DNA from: PoT sp049331405
GTDB lineage: Bacteria > Planctomycetota > Planctomycetia > Isosphaerales > Isosphaeraceae
Direction: 5' to 3'
Assembly: GCF_049331405.1 (NCBI RefSeq)
Contig: NZ_CP186274.1
Location: 682,001 to 746,000 of the forward strand
Length of the DNA stretch: 64,000 bases
Shown piece after piece: positions 25,014 through 33,953 of the stretch (position 1 is its first letter; the number at the start of each line of letters is the position of its first letter). Below the pieces are notes generated by a model. The model was not told where the DNA came from, did no database searches, and saw nothing but the letters and a program-made list of their open reading frames with translations. The position numbers and the translations under genes are program-made.

Positions 25014-27596
25014 TTATCGTCTCGGGCTGCGGTTGGGGCGGTAGGCGATGGCGCGGCGGACGGGGGCGGGCATCGGGGCGTCGGTGCCCTTGACCGCGTA
25101 CCAGAGGATCTCGTTCAGCTCGAAGTCGTCGATTCGGTCGTACTCGCTGAAGTCCATCTTCGACGAGCGATCGGCGCCGTAGGCCAGAGACGTGTTCTTG
25201 GCGTTGAGGTCGATCCTGGCCGGGAGATGGTCATAGGGGGTCAGGTCGGCCGTGTCGGTGAAGGAGTCGAACATGGGACGCGCGGCGGCGTCGAACTGGC
25301 TGAGGGGCTGGAGGCCCAGGATCAGCTCCATGGTGCGGATCATGCTCACGGTCTGATACTGTGTGCTGTCCAGGTGCTTGCGCCTGGCGTAGGGGCTGAT
25401 GACCAGGCCCACCGTGCGATGCGCGTCGACGTGGTCGGGGCCATTCTGGGCGTCGTCCTCGATGACGAATATTGCCGTCTCCTTCCAGTACTTCGACTTG
25501 CTGACGGCGTCCACCAACCTGCCGAGCGCCAGGTCGTTGCTGGCCACGCAGGCCTGCGGCGTGAAGGCCCCCGGCGTGGTGCCCGAGGTGTGGTCCTCGC
25601 CCATGCTCATGACGATGAAGCGGGGGAGGTCGCCGTCCTTCTCATACTGGCGGAACTCCTTGAGGAAGGCCTCGACGTTATCGGTGTCGCGGTCGCGCTC
25701 GCCGGCGACCTTGGGGATGCCGTAGTCGGGGGCCATGTGGCCGACCAGACCCGGCACCGCCGCGTCGAACTTCACGCTCCCGTCGGGCTCGCTGACGCGC
25801 CGGCCGGCCTCGCGGTAGCTGCGGTAAGTCAGCCCCGCGCGGGCGCAGGCGTCCCAGAGATAGCCCGAGGGGGCCTTGGTCAGGTTCCCCTCGTCATCGT
25901 CGTCGATCCCCTCGCGCCTCGAATAGGTGAGCATCCAGTCCCGGGCGACGTAGTCGGTGTTGTACGCCATGGTCGACCAGGGGTGCCCGTCGCGCGAGAC
26001 CTGGCCGTTGCAGTAGAGGTTGTCGAGGAGGACGAACTCCTCGGCGATCTTGTGGTGGTTCGGCGTGATCTCTCGCCCGAACATGACGAGGCTTGGGTCG
26101 CCGTTGCCCTTCTCGATGTCGCCGAAGACCTGGTCGTAGGTCCGGTTCTCCTTGATGATGTAGATAATATGCTTGATCGGCGATGGGTCGCCGACCTTCG
26201 TCGGGACGGCCGTCTTCGTCGGGTGAGGGGCGAGGGTGAGCTGCTCGTCGGAGTACGGGCAGTTCTTGTAGACGGTCGCGGTGTAGGCGGCCAGGGCCTT
26301 CTCGTCGGGGATCGGGACGATCGAGAGGGCGCCCGAGAGGGTCGTGCCGATGTGCGGGAAGGCGAGCTTCTTCTTGTTGGCCCGGGCCTTGGCCTGGGCC
26401 AGCTTCTCGAGGGCGAGGTCTCGCTCCGACTTCGGCCCGTCCCCCTTGCCGACGTGCGAGAAGAACGGGTTCGGCAGGGTCTGATTCCCCTTGCCGACGC
26501 CCACCAGCAGGTTCTTGCCGTCGGGGGTGACGGCGACGGCGGTCGGGTACCAGCCGGTCGGGATGAACCCCTTCACGCCGCTGCGGTTGGGGACGTCCAC
26601 GTCGATGACGGCGACGCAGTTGTTGTCGGCGTTGGCGACGTAGAGGGTCTCGCCATCGGGGCTGACGACCAGGGCGTCGGGCGTGCTCCCCTCGGGGGCC
26701 CTGGGGAAGAGGCCGGTGAAGATCGTCTCGGTCACGTAGCCGCGCGTGGTGTCGATCACCGAGACGTTGTTGCTCGAGGCGTTGGCGACGAAAATGCGGT
26801 CATCCTTGGGGTGCCTGGCAATCTGGTTGGGGTGCTCCCCCACGCCGATCTTGGCGACCACGCGGAGGTCGGTCGGGTCGATCGCCAGGACGGAGCGGCC
26901 GGCCCAGTCGGAGACGTAGAGCCTCGAGCCGTTGCGGGCGAGGGCCACGTCATAGGGTCTGCCGCCGATCGTCGCGACGCGGGGGTTGGCCTTGCCGGTG
27001 GTATCGATCGCGGTGAGCGTGCCGGCCTCGACGTCGAGCGAGTAGAGGACCTTCGTGGCCGGGTCGAAGGTGATCCCGCCCTGGAAGTGCTTCGGCTCGG
27101 CGGCCTTCTGCTTCTTCGTCAGCGTGGTGGTATCCGGCTCCTTGGGGCCGACACGCTTGAGCTCCGTCCCCTTCAACTCGAACGTGTGCCGGATCCCGGT
27201 CCCGCCGCCGGCCCACCAGAGGCGTGAGGTCTCGGGGTCGTGGGCCAGGCCGAACCAGCTCTCGCGGACGTTCTCCTTCGCCGCGACTTTCTTGCTCTCG
27301 AGGTCGACGAGGGCGAGGTCGTGGTCGTTATAGCCGTTGCTGGCGACGAGCGCGTGCTTGCCATCGGCAAGGGGGAGGATATTCAGCGGCAGGTCGGGCA
27401 GGATGACCTGGGAACCGGCGGGGGAGATCGTCCAGCCATTGGGGAGCAGGTATCCCCCCTCGACGGGCCCGGCCGTCTTGGGCTTCTCCGCGGGGGCCGG
27501 TTTGTCGGCCGCGGGCTCCTGCTGCGCCAGGAGCGGCAGGGAGAGGGTCGCCGCCATTGCGACGACGATGGCTAATAAGTGCATGTGATTGCGCAT
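25014..27596 (-). CDS. YncE-type beta-propeller / phosphoesterase fusion (secreted)
   Basis: About 860 residues from ATG 27596 (an ATG 12 nt further in is also possible). A signal peptide (MHLLAIVVAMAATLSLPLL, cut near LAQQ) exports it. Residues about 50 to 420 are a seven-bladed YVTN-type propeller, with blades such as GSRLYVSDWAGRSVLAIDP and DRIFVANASSNNVSVID. The C-terminal half is a phosphoesterase of the acid phosphatase/phospholipase C superfamily (PF04185 type): IKHIIYIIKENRTYDQVFG, then GEDHTSG and VIEDDAQNGPDHVDAHRT, which carry metal- and substrate-binding residues. It likely cleaves phosphoesters outside the cytoplasm. Substrate unknown. Confidence 0.88.
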   Translation of the reverse strand: MRNHMHLLAIVVAMAATLSLPLLAQQEPAADKPAPAEKPKTAGPVEGGYLLPNGWTISPAGSQVILPDLPLNILPLADGKHALVASNGYNDHDLALVDLESKKVAAKENVRESWFGLAHDPETSRLWWAGGGTGIRHTFELKGTELKRVGPKEPDTTTLTKKQKAAEPKHFQGGITFDPATKVLYSLDVEAGTLTAIDTTGKANPRVATIGGRPYDVALARNGSRLYVSDWAGRSVLAIDPTDLRVVAKIGVGEHPNQIARHPKDDRIFVANASSNNVSVIDTTRGYVTETIFTGLFPRAPEGSTPDALVVSPDGETLYVANADNNCVAVIDVDVPNRSGVKGFIPTGWYPTAVAVTPDGKNLLVGVGKGNQTLPNPFFSHVGKGDGPKSERDLALEKLAQAKARANKKKLAFPHIGTTLSGALSIVPIPDEKALAAYTATVYKNCPYSDEQLTLAPHPTKTAVPTKVGDPSPIKHIIYIIKENRTYDQVFGDIEKGNGDPSLVMFGREITPNHHKIAEEFVLLDNLYCNGQVSRDGHPWSTMAYNTDYVARDWMLTYSRREGIDDDDEGNLTKAPSGYLWDACARAGLTYRSYREAGRRVSEPDGSVKFDAAVPGLVGHMAPDYGIPKVAGERDRDTDNVEAFLKEFRQYEKDGDLPRFIVMSMGEDHTSGTTPGAFTPQACVASNDLALGRLVDAVSKSKYWKETAIFVIEDDAQNGPDHVDAHRTVGLVISPYARRKHLDSTQYQTVSMIRTMELILGLQPLSQFDAAARPMFDSFTDTADLTPYDHLPARIDLNAKNTSLAYGADRSSKMDFSEYDRIDDFELNEILWYAVKGTDAPMPAPVRRAIAYRPNRSPRR

Positions 27597-27901
27597 GATG
27601 AGCTCGCTCGCGTGGTTCCGGTTTCCGGCCATCATGGGGGGACGGCCACGGGGGGGGAATCAAGGATGTCGACGGGTGTAGTCGCGATAGGTCGCCCGCG
27701 ATCGCGAAGATTGGCAGGGTAGACGGTCCACAAGTAGGGGATATGATCGCCTCATGAACTTCTCGCGATGGTCCCGAAACTCCTCGGATTGCGAGAAGCG
27801 AGAGGTCTTACCCGTTGATTTTCGATAAAATCGATGATGATGCTTGGCAAAGGCCGGGCGGATCGCCTCGAAGATGCAGGGCCTGAGAGACCTCGAGACC
27901 C

Positions 27902-28993
27902 ATGCCTCGTCAAAGCCCCAAGCCGTCGACCCCCGCCGATGCGATTCACATCGCCCAGGGGGATTTTCCGTCGCCCGATGCTCGCGCCGCGATCAGCTTG
28001 CCGGATGCGCTAACTCTCGGCCCCTGCCATGCCGACCCCGAGCATCACGGTGTCCTTCGAAGCGAATACTGGCACTCATTTAAACGAGAGCTTGAGCACC
28101 TTTCCAGCAGCAAACCCCGCCGAAACCGAAAACCAACCGCCGGTTCGACCCCCGAGATCTTCACCGCCCGGCAACTACTCGAGGCGCTGGCGAATCATCC
28201 CGAGTCGATGCCGATCGTGCTCTGGACGTCCCCGAACCCCGGCGAACGCCTGGCCTTCTGGTGGATGGTCGACGCCCTCGACCGCGGCAAAATCCCGATC
28301 ACTCGATGCTGGGTGGCCGACTCGTGGTTCCCCAAGGATGGGCCGGACGCCCTCCTGTCATACCATGCTCATCCTTTAGAAATGATCCAGGACGCCTTCG
28401 AGGATCTCCAACCGCTGACTCGTCCGCAGCTCCACAACGCGGTAAGGCTCTGGTCCAGTTTTACGAACTCATCACCCCTGACGCTCGATCAGTCGAGGCG
28501 CTCCGGGACTCTCGAGCCCGCAGACGCCCAGGTCATCTCCGAACTGTTCCGCTGGGGTCTGCCCCGGATCATCGACGGCGAAGGTTCATACTTGAGATTG
28601 TCTGAGTTCGACCAGCTTCTTCTGGGGCATTTGAACGACCGGGAATGGGTACGCCCTGTAGACGTGCTCGCTCGCGCCATGCACGACGCTCGCACGCGCC
28701 AGGCGATCGCCCATTACGGGGATCTTATCTTCGCCCAACGTCTTGGCGCCTGGGCCCGACATCAACCCGAAGCCCCGAGCCTGTTTAGCAAAGCCATCCC
28801 CAAGGCGGCGAATCATAACACGAGCGTCGCCTACCGCCTGACGGCCAAGGGTCTTCGGATCGTCGAGAGCGGGCTCCTCAGCGAGGAAGAAGCGCCGGAA
28901 TTCCACGTTGGCGGCTGCAGGGTCTATCAGGGTTTCCCTCCATGGGCGCGTCACATCGCGGAGAACGATTGGCGTGTGGAGGCGTGGGAATAG
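27902..28993 (+). CDS. DUF1835-like domain protein
   Basis: The 363-residue product begins MPRQSPKPSTPADAIHIAQG. The IHIAQGD start, LPDALTLGPCH, and VLWTSPNPGERLAFWWMVDAL followed by TRCWVADSW follow the pattern of DUF1835 proteins. The C-terminal part (about 215 to 345) has winged-helix-like elements, for example LRLSEFDQLLLGHLNDREWV and SVAYRLTAKGLRIVESG. Function unknown. It is monocistronic; an AT-rich palindrome lies just after its stop. Codon usage is a little less GC-rich than its neighbours. Confidence 0.65.
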   Translation: MPRQSPKPSTPADAIHIAQGDFPSPDARAAISLPDALTLGPCHADPEHHGVLRSEYWHSFKRELEHLSSSKPRRNRKPTAGSTPEIFTARQLLEALANHPESMPIVLWTSPNPGERLAFWWMVDALDRGKIPITRCWVADSWFPKDGPDALLSYHAHPLEMIQDAFEDLQPLTRPQLHNAVRLWSSFTNSSPLTLDQSRRSGTLEPADAQVISELFRWGLPRIIDGEGSYLRLSEFDQLLLGHLNDREWVRPVDVLARAMHDARTRQAIAHYGDLIFAQRLGAWARHQPEAPSLFSKAIPKAANHNTSVAYRLTAKGLRIVESGLLSEEEAPEFHVGGCRVYQGFPPWARHIAENDWRVEAWE

Positions 28994-29019
28994 TATAATG
29001 TTTTAAATTTACACTTGTG

Positions 29020-29040
29020 TATATTTTGAAACAAAATATA
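29020..29040. terminator. AT-rich perfect palindrome after the DUF1835-like gene
   Basis: TATATTTTG and CAAAATATA form a perfect 9-bp inverted repeat around AAA, 27 bp beyond the stop codon, within an AT-rich patch (28991 to 29045) that stands out strongly in this GC-rich genome. The stem is weak for a terminator, so it could instead be a protein-binding site. Confidence 0.4.
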
Positions 29041-29199
29041 GAATAGAGGCTCCCGGATCTCAGGTGCCACGGCGAGGAGCGGAGCCAGGGCGGGCACGGC
29101 CGCCATCCGGAAGTTAGCGATGGTTGGCGCCAGGGACTGACTCGAAGGTGGCTGAAGTGCGATATCGAGCTGTGATGGGAGTCCCCGTGTTCGGCGCAT

Positions 29200-29736
29200 T
29201 CACTGCTGGGATCGAGGTTCCTCACCGTCAACCGGGGCTGCGGGGTCTTTCACTCCGGGCTTCGGTCGGCTGGCGGCCACGCTTTGCGGGATGAATGGGT
29301 TGGTGATCACCAACGGACTTGCCCTGAAGATGCGAGAGAAGAATGTGCCGGTATTGATACGCCTGAGTTGCGCCTGGCGAGCCGAAATTTCCTGATTCGT
29401 CTCGCAATCGCCGATCACCACCAGGACCTGCTCATTGGCCGGTTTGGTTGCCGCGAGGGCAAGTTTCGGGAGCCGTAGGCGGCTTGGCAAGTCACTCGCC
29501 GAGAGGATATAGGTGGGGAGTTTGTGGCGGCGACGTAGATCGTAAGCCAGGTCGCTCGCCTGGGCCCTTGCCGATTCCCCTCGGAAGGTCTTCACGACGA
29601 CGAGGAAACGACCGCTCGAGGCGTTCACGGTGCGTATCCGCAGATGATATACCTCGTACGCGGACATTGCGATTGCCACGATCGCGACCACCACCATCAT
29701 CCCCCACATCCTGAACCGCAGCTTCGGAAGTCTCAT
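29200..29736 (-). CDS. Single-pass membrane protein with SPOR-like soluble domain
   Basis: The 178-residue product has one N-terminal membrane helix (WGMMVVVAIVAIAMSAYEVY, about residues 11 to 30) preceded by basic residues. The soluble part begins RFLVVVKTFRGESARAQASD and continues DLRRRHKLPTYILS, a strand-helix-strand pattern like SPOR-type peptidoglycan-binding domains, though sequence similarity is too weak for certainty. The C-terminus is polar and likely disordered. It is monocistronic. Role unknown, possibly at the cell envelope. Confidence 0.6.
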   Translation of the reverse strand: MRLPKLRFRMWGMMVVVAIVAIAMSAYEVYHLRIRTVNASSGRFLVVVKTFRGESARAQASDLAYDLRRRHKLPTYILSASDLPSRLRLPKLALAATKPANEQVLVVIGDCETNQEISARQAQLRRINTGTFFSRIFRASPLVITNPFIPQSVAASRPKPGVKDPAAPVDGEEPRSQQ

Positions 29737-30615
29737 CGGCGGGCCTTCCTCGTAGATTTCTCGAGTGCAGAATTGATCACAATATGGGGTTTTGTCGCGA
29801 GGTTCCCATCAAAATACAGGACGAGACGTAACGCCTGAATTCCTAGGATCGAACAAGGATATCAGTGAAGCTGACAGTTTTCGAGGTGTTAGTTTGACTT
29901 GGCGGACGTCGGCCTGGCTTGTCGAGAGTCTGCGGGAACCCAGACGGATAGGCGATTGTTTGTGGGATTGTCGTTTGCTGGAAACGTGGGGATGCCTGCT
30001 CGATTCGCCGTGGTCCAGGTACCCGCCACGTGGACGTCCGATATATCCAAAATCAGGAGAAGGCCCTGGCGAACCGCGCGTCGATGGGGACGAGTGTCGA
30101 CACAGCCATGAGTCGGTCTGGTAGGATTAAGGAAGAGATTGGCCGGGCCGGAGACACGAAACTCGAAGGCTATCGTAACTGACATGACTCAGGGCTGGAT
30201 CGAAGCGGATCGCAGCGGATTAAGGGATTCGAGGTCCTTCGACTGAGCAGGGTCCTTTCCGGCCTTGTGGGTATGGGGTGGATGATCTAAATTCTTATGT
30301 ACGATAGGGTTGTGTTGAAATTTTTCTGACCCGATGTCGCAAGAATGCAGAAGTCGCCTTGGGATGTCCCCGTTTTCGGGGCGACCACCTCACGCGGGCA
30401 GAATCATCTCGGCAGTGCCTCGGATCCATGGAACTTTTTGGCGGCTTGAAGCGTCAAAATGGGGAGAGGGCCAGTTCTGGCCAGGATACGCGTCACGAAT
30501 TCGGGTGGTAAATCGAGAACCGCGTAAGCGTTACGGCGCCCATGCGGCCGGCGCTTTTGGTCGGGTGACGCCGGGTTTGAATCAATAACCTCCAGGCATT
30601 CGGAGGAAGGACGCA
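29737..30615. other. 879-bp stretch without a convincing gene
   Basis: Frames around 29792 to 30185 exist on both strands but overlap and have unnatural composition. It holds the upstream regions of the two flanking genes. A GGAGGAAGG ribosome binding site at its end serves the GTG start at 30616. No RNA gene is recognised. Confidence 0.45.
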
Positions 30616-32037
30616 GTGGCAGGATCGACCGATCGAGGGGGGCGGAAAGAGGTGGAACTACGAGCCGATGCGCCTCGAGCGTCGACATCCTGGACGATAC
30701 CGGAGATCCGGATCGTCAAGGACGATCAAGGACGCTTGCGGATCGACCAGGACGACCCCGCCACATACGGGGCGCATGCCGCCCGCCAGTTGCTGGCGAC
30801 CGCCGAAGCCGACCCGAGGTACAGGGACGGGATGACCAAACGTCCCTCGACGACCTCGATCAAGATCACCTATGTCAACGAACTCGGCGAGACCCAGAAG
30901 GTCGGCGTCCGGGAGGTCTTCTGCCGGATGGACGGCGATGCCCTCGTCGTGACCCAGTTCGAGAACGCGGAGGGGGAGAAGGTCAAGGACCTGCCCATCG
31001 CGACCGCAACTGCGAATGCGACCGCAACCCCGCCGCTCGACGACATGGGCCTCGACGACGACCTGGAAGGGGACGTGGACTACGCCGATCGGTTCCACGA
31101 ACTCGCCCTGGCCGAGCTCAGCGACGAGCCTCCGCCGCCCGCCGAGGTCGAACCCGAGCCCGAGCCGGTGCGTGCCGAGCCGCAACGGGAGCGCCGCATG
31201 CCGACCGGGCCGCTCCGAAAATACGAGGACAAGGCGCCGGCTGCGGAACCGAGCATGGCCAGCAGCTCGGCGTCCTCTCAGTCGGCCTCAAGCGCCTCGG
31301 CAGCGACGCAGCCCGAATCGAAGCCGACGAGCACGACCCTCGGCACCCAGACCAATTTGACCGTGAAGGCGCTCAATGAGGCCGAGGCGGCCGCGCTACG
31401 CGCGATGATCGAGGCGAAGACGGGGCAGGCTCGCTGGGCCAACGGGCTCCTCATGCAGGCGGCGGAACGCTACCCGAGCGATCGGAAGCAGCAGAACGAG
31501 CACCTCGCGAACTTGATGCGGGTCTCCCTCGAGCCGTTGCGGGCCGAGTCGCGGACGCCTCTCGCCGCCGCGTTGCGCAGCATCCTCGAGGAGGTCCTGG
31601 CCTTCAAGGCGGGCGTGCTGGACCGCGATCCGCTCAAGGCGGAGAAGCTGACACTCTCAGCCTACGCCCGGACGGTGCTCGCCACGACGCCGGTCGAAGA
31701 GACCCCGGTGAAGACGGTCTCCGGCGCCTCCCAGAAGACCCCGGCCCAGGTCCTGGCGAAGCTCGAGGATCCGAAGCTCGCGCGGGCCACGCGCGTGAAG
31801 CTCCTCCTTGAGATCGTCCCCAGCATGATCGAGGCCTGGCGACCGGACAAGGAGAGCACCCGCAGCGAGGCGGGCAACGAGAACAGCCCCGCGATCGTCC
31901 GCAAGCTGTTCGCGGTGGCCAACGAGCAGCGCCAGCAGCGGAAGTACATCGACAACGGCGTGGCCTTCAAGAAGGCGGGCGAGAGATACTCGGGGCTCGA
32001 AGGCCGGTTGCCGAAGGCCTCGCCAACGGATGACTGA
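30616..32037 (+). CDS. Hypothetical protein with acidic/low-complexity middle (473 aa)
   Basis: A GTG start at 30616 has GGAGGAAGG 8 nt upstream. The N-terminal region (about 25 to 125) is folded, with IPEIRIVKDDQGRLRIDQDD and IKITYVNELGETQKVGVREV. The middle (about 135 to 250) is acidic, then Pro/Glu-rich, then Ser/Ala-rich (SSSASSQSASSASAAT), clearly a disordered linker. The C-terminal region (about 250 to 460) is helical (ALNEAEAAALRAMIEAKTG; AALRSILEEVLAFKAG). No signal peptide or membrane helix is visible. Family unknown. It converges with the DUF4091 gene, 24 bp away. Confidence 0.65.
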   Translation: MAGSTDRGGRKEVELRADAPRASTSWTIPEIRIVKDDQGRLRIDQDDPATYGAHAARQLLATAEADPRYRDGMTKRPSTTSIKITYVNELGETQKVGVREVFCRMDGDALVVTQFENAEGEKVKDLPIATATANATATPPLDDMGLDDDLEGDVDYADRFHELALAELSDEPPPPAEVEPEPEPVRAEPQRERRMPTGPLRKYEDKAPAAEPSMASSSASSQSASSASAATQPESKPTSTTLGTQTNLTVKALNEAEAAALRAMIEAKTGQARWANGLLMQAAERYPSDRKQQNEHLANLMRVSLEPLRAESRTPLAAALRSILEEVLAFKAGVLDRDPLKAEKLTLSAYARTVLATTPVEETPVKTVSGASQKTPAQVLAKLEDPKLARATRVKLLLEIVPSMIEAWRPDKESTRSEAGNENSPAIVRKLFAVANEQRQQRKYIDNGVAFKKAGERYSGLEGRLPKASPTDD

Positions 32038-32061
32038 AAAGCCTCGCGAGCCACCCGGGGT

Positions 32062-33819
32062 TCATTTCCCGACCGAGGCTGAGAGCACGGTACGCCGGGC
32101 GGCGGCGAGCCAGTTGATCGTCTTGGGGAAGTCGGCGTAATCCTTGATCGGTGCCAGCAAGGCATCGTCGGGGCGTACGCCGGCCGCCTGCAGGAGTGCG
32201 TAGTCCTGGAGGCTTTCGGAGAAGACCTCCCAGCGGATCGAGTCGATCGGGCCTTCGGGGCCCGGATAGACGACGAACGGGTCGCCATACGGGAGGCCCG
32301 GCCAGGCGCCGACGGAGGCGTCGGCGAACGGGTCGCCGATCCGGCTCGTGCAGAAGACGAACCAGTAGTTGTGCCCCCAGTGCAGGAAGCCCCTGGCCTG
32401 GAGCCGGAAGAAGAGCCAGCCGGCCATGCGGATCTTGGGCAGCGGTGTGTCGAGCAGGCGCTGGAGGTAGCGGTCGCGAGGCCCGCAGCAGAAGTAGGCC
32501 CAGGCGGGGCAGCCGGCCTGGGTGAACGCCGGCGCGGTGGCGATGCTCGGGATCGGCATGTCGGAGAGACGCTCGGTCGCGAACCTCGGGTCGCTCATCG
32601 CATCCATGACCTTCATCCAGGGGGCCAGCTCGGCGAGCAGGGCGCGGGCCTTGCGGTAGTCGGCCATCTGGACGTCGCCGTCGGGCTCGTCGGCGCAGTG
32701 GAAGAGCGACCTGTCGAGGACGCCCTCCTCCTGGAGGAAGGTGCGGAAGGCCGGCAGGAACTGCTTCAGGAAAGCGCGGTAGACGTCGGAGGTCGCGCCG
32801 GTCTCCGCGGGCCAGAGCAGGGGGCCGAACCCCTTGGCGTCGCGCTCGAAGATCCGCTGGGGATGCTTCGCGCTGGTCGGCGCGGGGGTGAAGAAGTGCG
32901 GCCACTCGATCAGCCGGGCCCCGGCGGAGAGCGCGGTGCGGACCCAGCGACGCACGTCCTCGAAGTCGAAGTCGTAGGTGTCCGGTCCCGTGCGATGCAC
33001 GCGGAGGAGCTGCGCGGGGCGCTCGAGGACCTCGTGCCGGTTATTGAGCAAGGGCGTGTAGGCGACGTCCACGCCGTGGGTGGCGAGGTCTTTGAGGTAG
33101 GCCGAGGCGAGCGTCCAGAAGCGTTCGCTGCAAGGCGGGATTCGATACCACTCCCAGATCGAGTCGGCCGAGAGCCACTGGGTGACGGGGAAGTCGCGCC
33201 TGGGGCCGATCGTCAGCGGATGCACGACGACGCGGACGGGGAGTTCGACCGACCATTTCTCGGGCCTGACGAAGTCGACGTAGCCGTATTCGTTCTCGAA
33301 CGTGAGCCGGACGCGGAGGTCGCGCGGGCCGGGCTTCTCACCTTCGGGGACGGTCAAGGAGATCCAGAAGACGCCGTTGGCGTGCGGACCCGCGTGAGCG
33401 GTGGGCTCGGGATAGAGGGGATCGGGGCAGAGCCCTGGGATGAAGCCGATCCCCTCGACCTCCTCCGTCGGCACGTACGTGTTCAGCGCAGCCATCGGCA
33501 CGAAGCCGACGCGACGGACCCGCGCCCCCCAGCCGTCTGCGTCGAGGACTTCACATCGCACGATAGCGGAATTGGCCTTGCCGTTTTGGAAGCAGGCCTG
33601 GAACGAGATCCGCTCGTTGCGTGCGGCGAGAATCTCGAGCGACGTCGATGCCCCGGGCGGGGACGTCGGGTAGACCCGCCGCAACGAGGTCTCGAGCCAG
33701 AAGCGGAGCCCGTCGCGACTCACGACCGCGGGGGCGTCCTCGGCCTGTGCGTGCGATCCCAGGGCCGCGAAGGAACCGGCGGCCAGGCCACGAATGATAT
33801 CTCGGCGGTTTGGACCCAT
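32062..33819 (-). CDS. Tat-exported DUF4091 / GH123-like glycoside hydrolase
   Basis: The 585-residue protein has an N-terminal twin-arginine signal (NRRDIIRGLAAGSFAALGS). A beta-rich domain (about 40 to 200) precedes a TIM-barrel-like region; the C-terminus contains PEGPIDSIRWEVFSESLQDY, the characteristic end of DUF4091 proteins related to GH123. Acidic candidates for catalysis lie in FHCADEPDGDV. It probably acts on a glycan in the periplasm or outside the cell; the substrate is not readable. It is monocistronic. Confidence 0.83.
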   Translation of the reverse strand: MGPNRRDIIRGLAAGSFAALGSHAQAEDAPAVVSRDGLRFWLETSLRRVYPTSPPGASTSLEILAARNERISFQACFQNGKANSAIVRCEVLDADGWGARVRRVGFVPMAALNTYVPTEEVEGIGFIPGLCPDPLYPEPTAHAGPHANGVFWISLTVPEGEKPGPRDLRVRLTFENEYGYVDFVRPEKWSVELPVRVVVHPLTIGPRRDFPVTQWLSADSIWEWYRIPPCSERFWTLASAYLKDLATHGVDVAYTPLLNNRHEVLERPAQLLRVHRTGPDTYDFDFEDVRRWVRTALSAGARLIEWPHFFTPAPTSAKHPQRIFERDAKGFGPLLWPAETGATSDVYRAFLKQFLPAFRTFLQEEGVLDRSLFHCADEPDGDVQMADYRKARALLAELAPWMKVMDAMSDPRFATERLSDMPIPSIATAPAFTQAGCPAWAYFCCGPRDRYLQRLLDTPLPKIRMAGWLFFRLQARGFLHWGHNYWFVFCTSRIGDPFADASVGAWPGLPYGDPFVVYPGPEGPIDSIRWEVFSESLQDYALLQAAGVRPDDALLAPIKDYADFPKTINWLAAARRTVLSASVGK

Positions 33820-33953
33820 GCCGGCGGATTTTACAGGGCCGGTCGGACCATTCCAAGTGGCTCGATCTCGCGCCCGGGGAAAGACGCCTGAGCACGAGAC
33901 GTTTTCATTTGTGGTTCATGAAACCGCGAGCAAATTTCGGGCAAAACCGCGAG

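Noticed and set aside
24789..27227. 812-codon open frame opposite the phosphoesterase fusion
   Set aside because: Composition is that of an antisense shadow (Val/Gly/Arg/Asp-rich) and the minus-strand gene has a signal peptide, propeller blades and a phosphoesterase domain.
29889..30185. 98-residue minus-strand frame in the gap before 30616
   Set aside because: Overlaps a plus-strand frame of similar quality, has no ribosome binding site and no recognisable domain.
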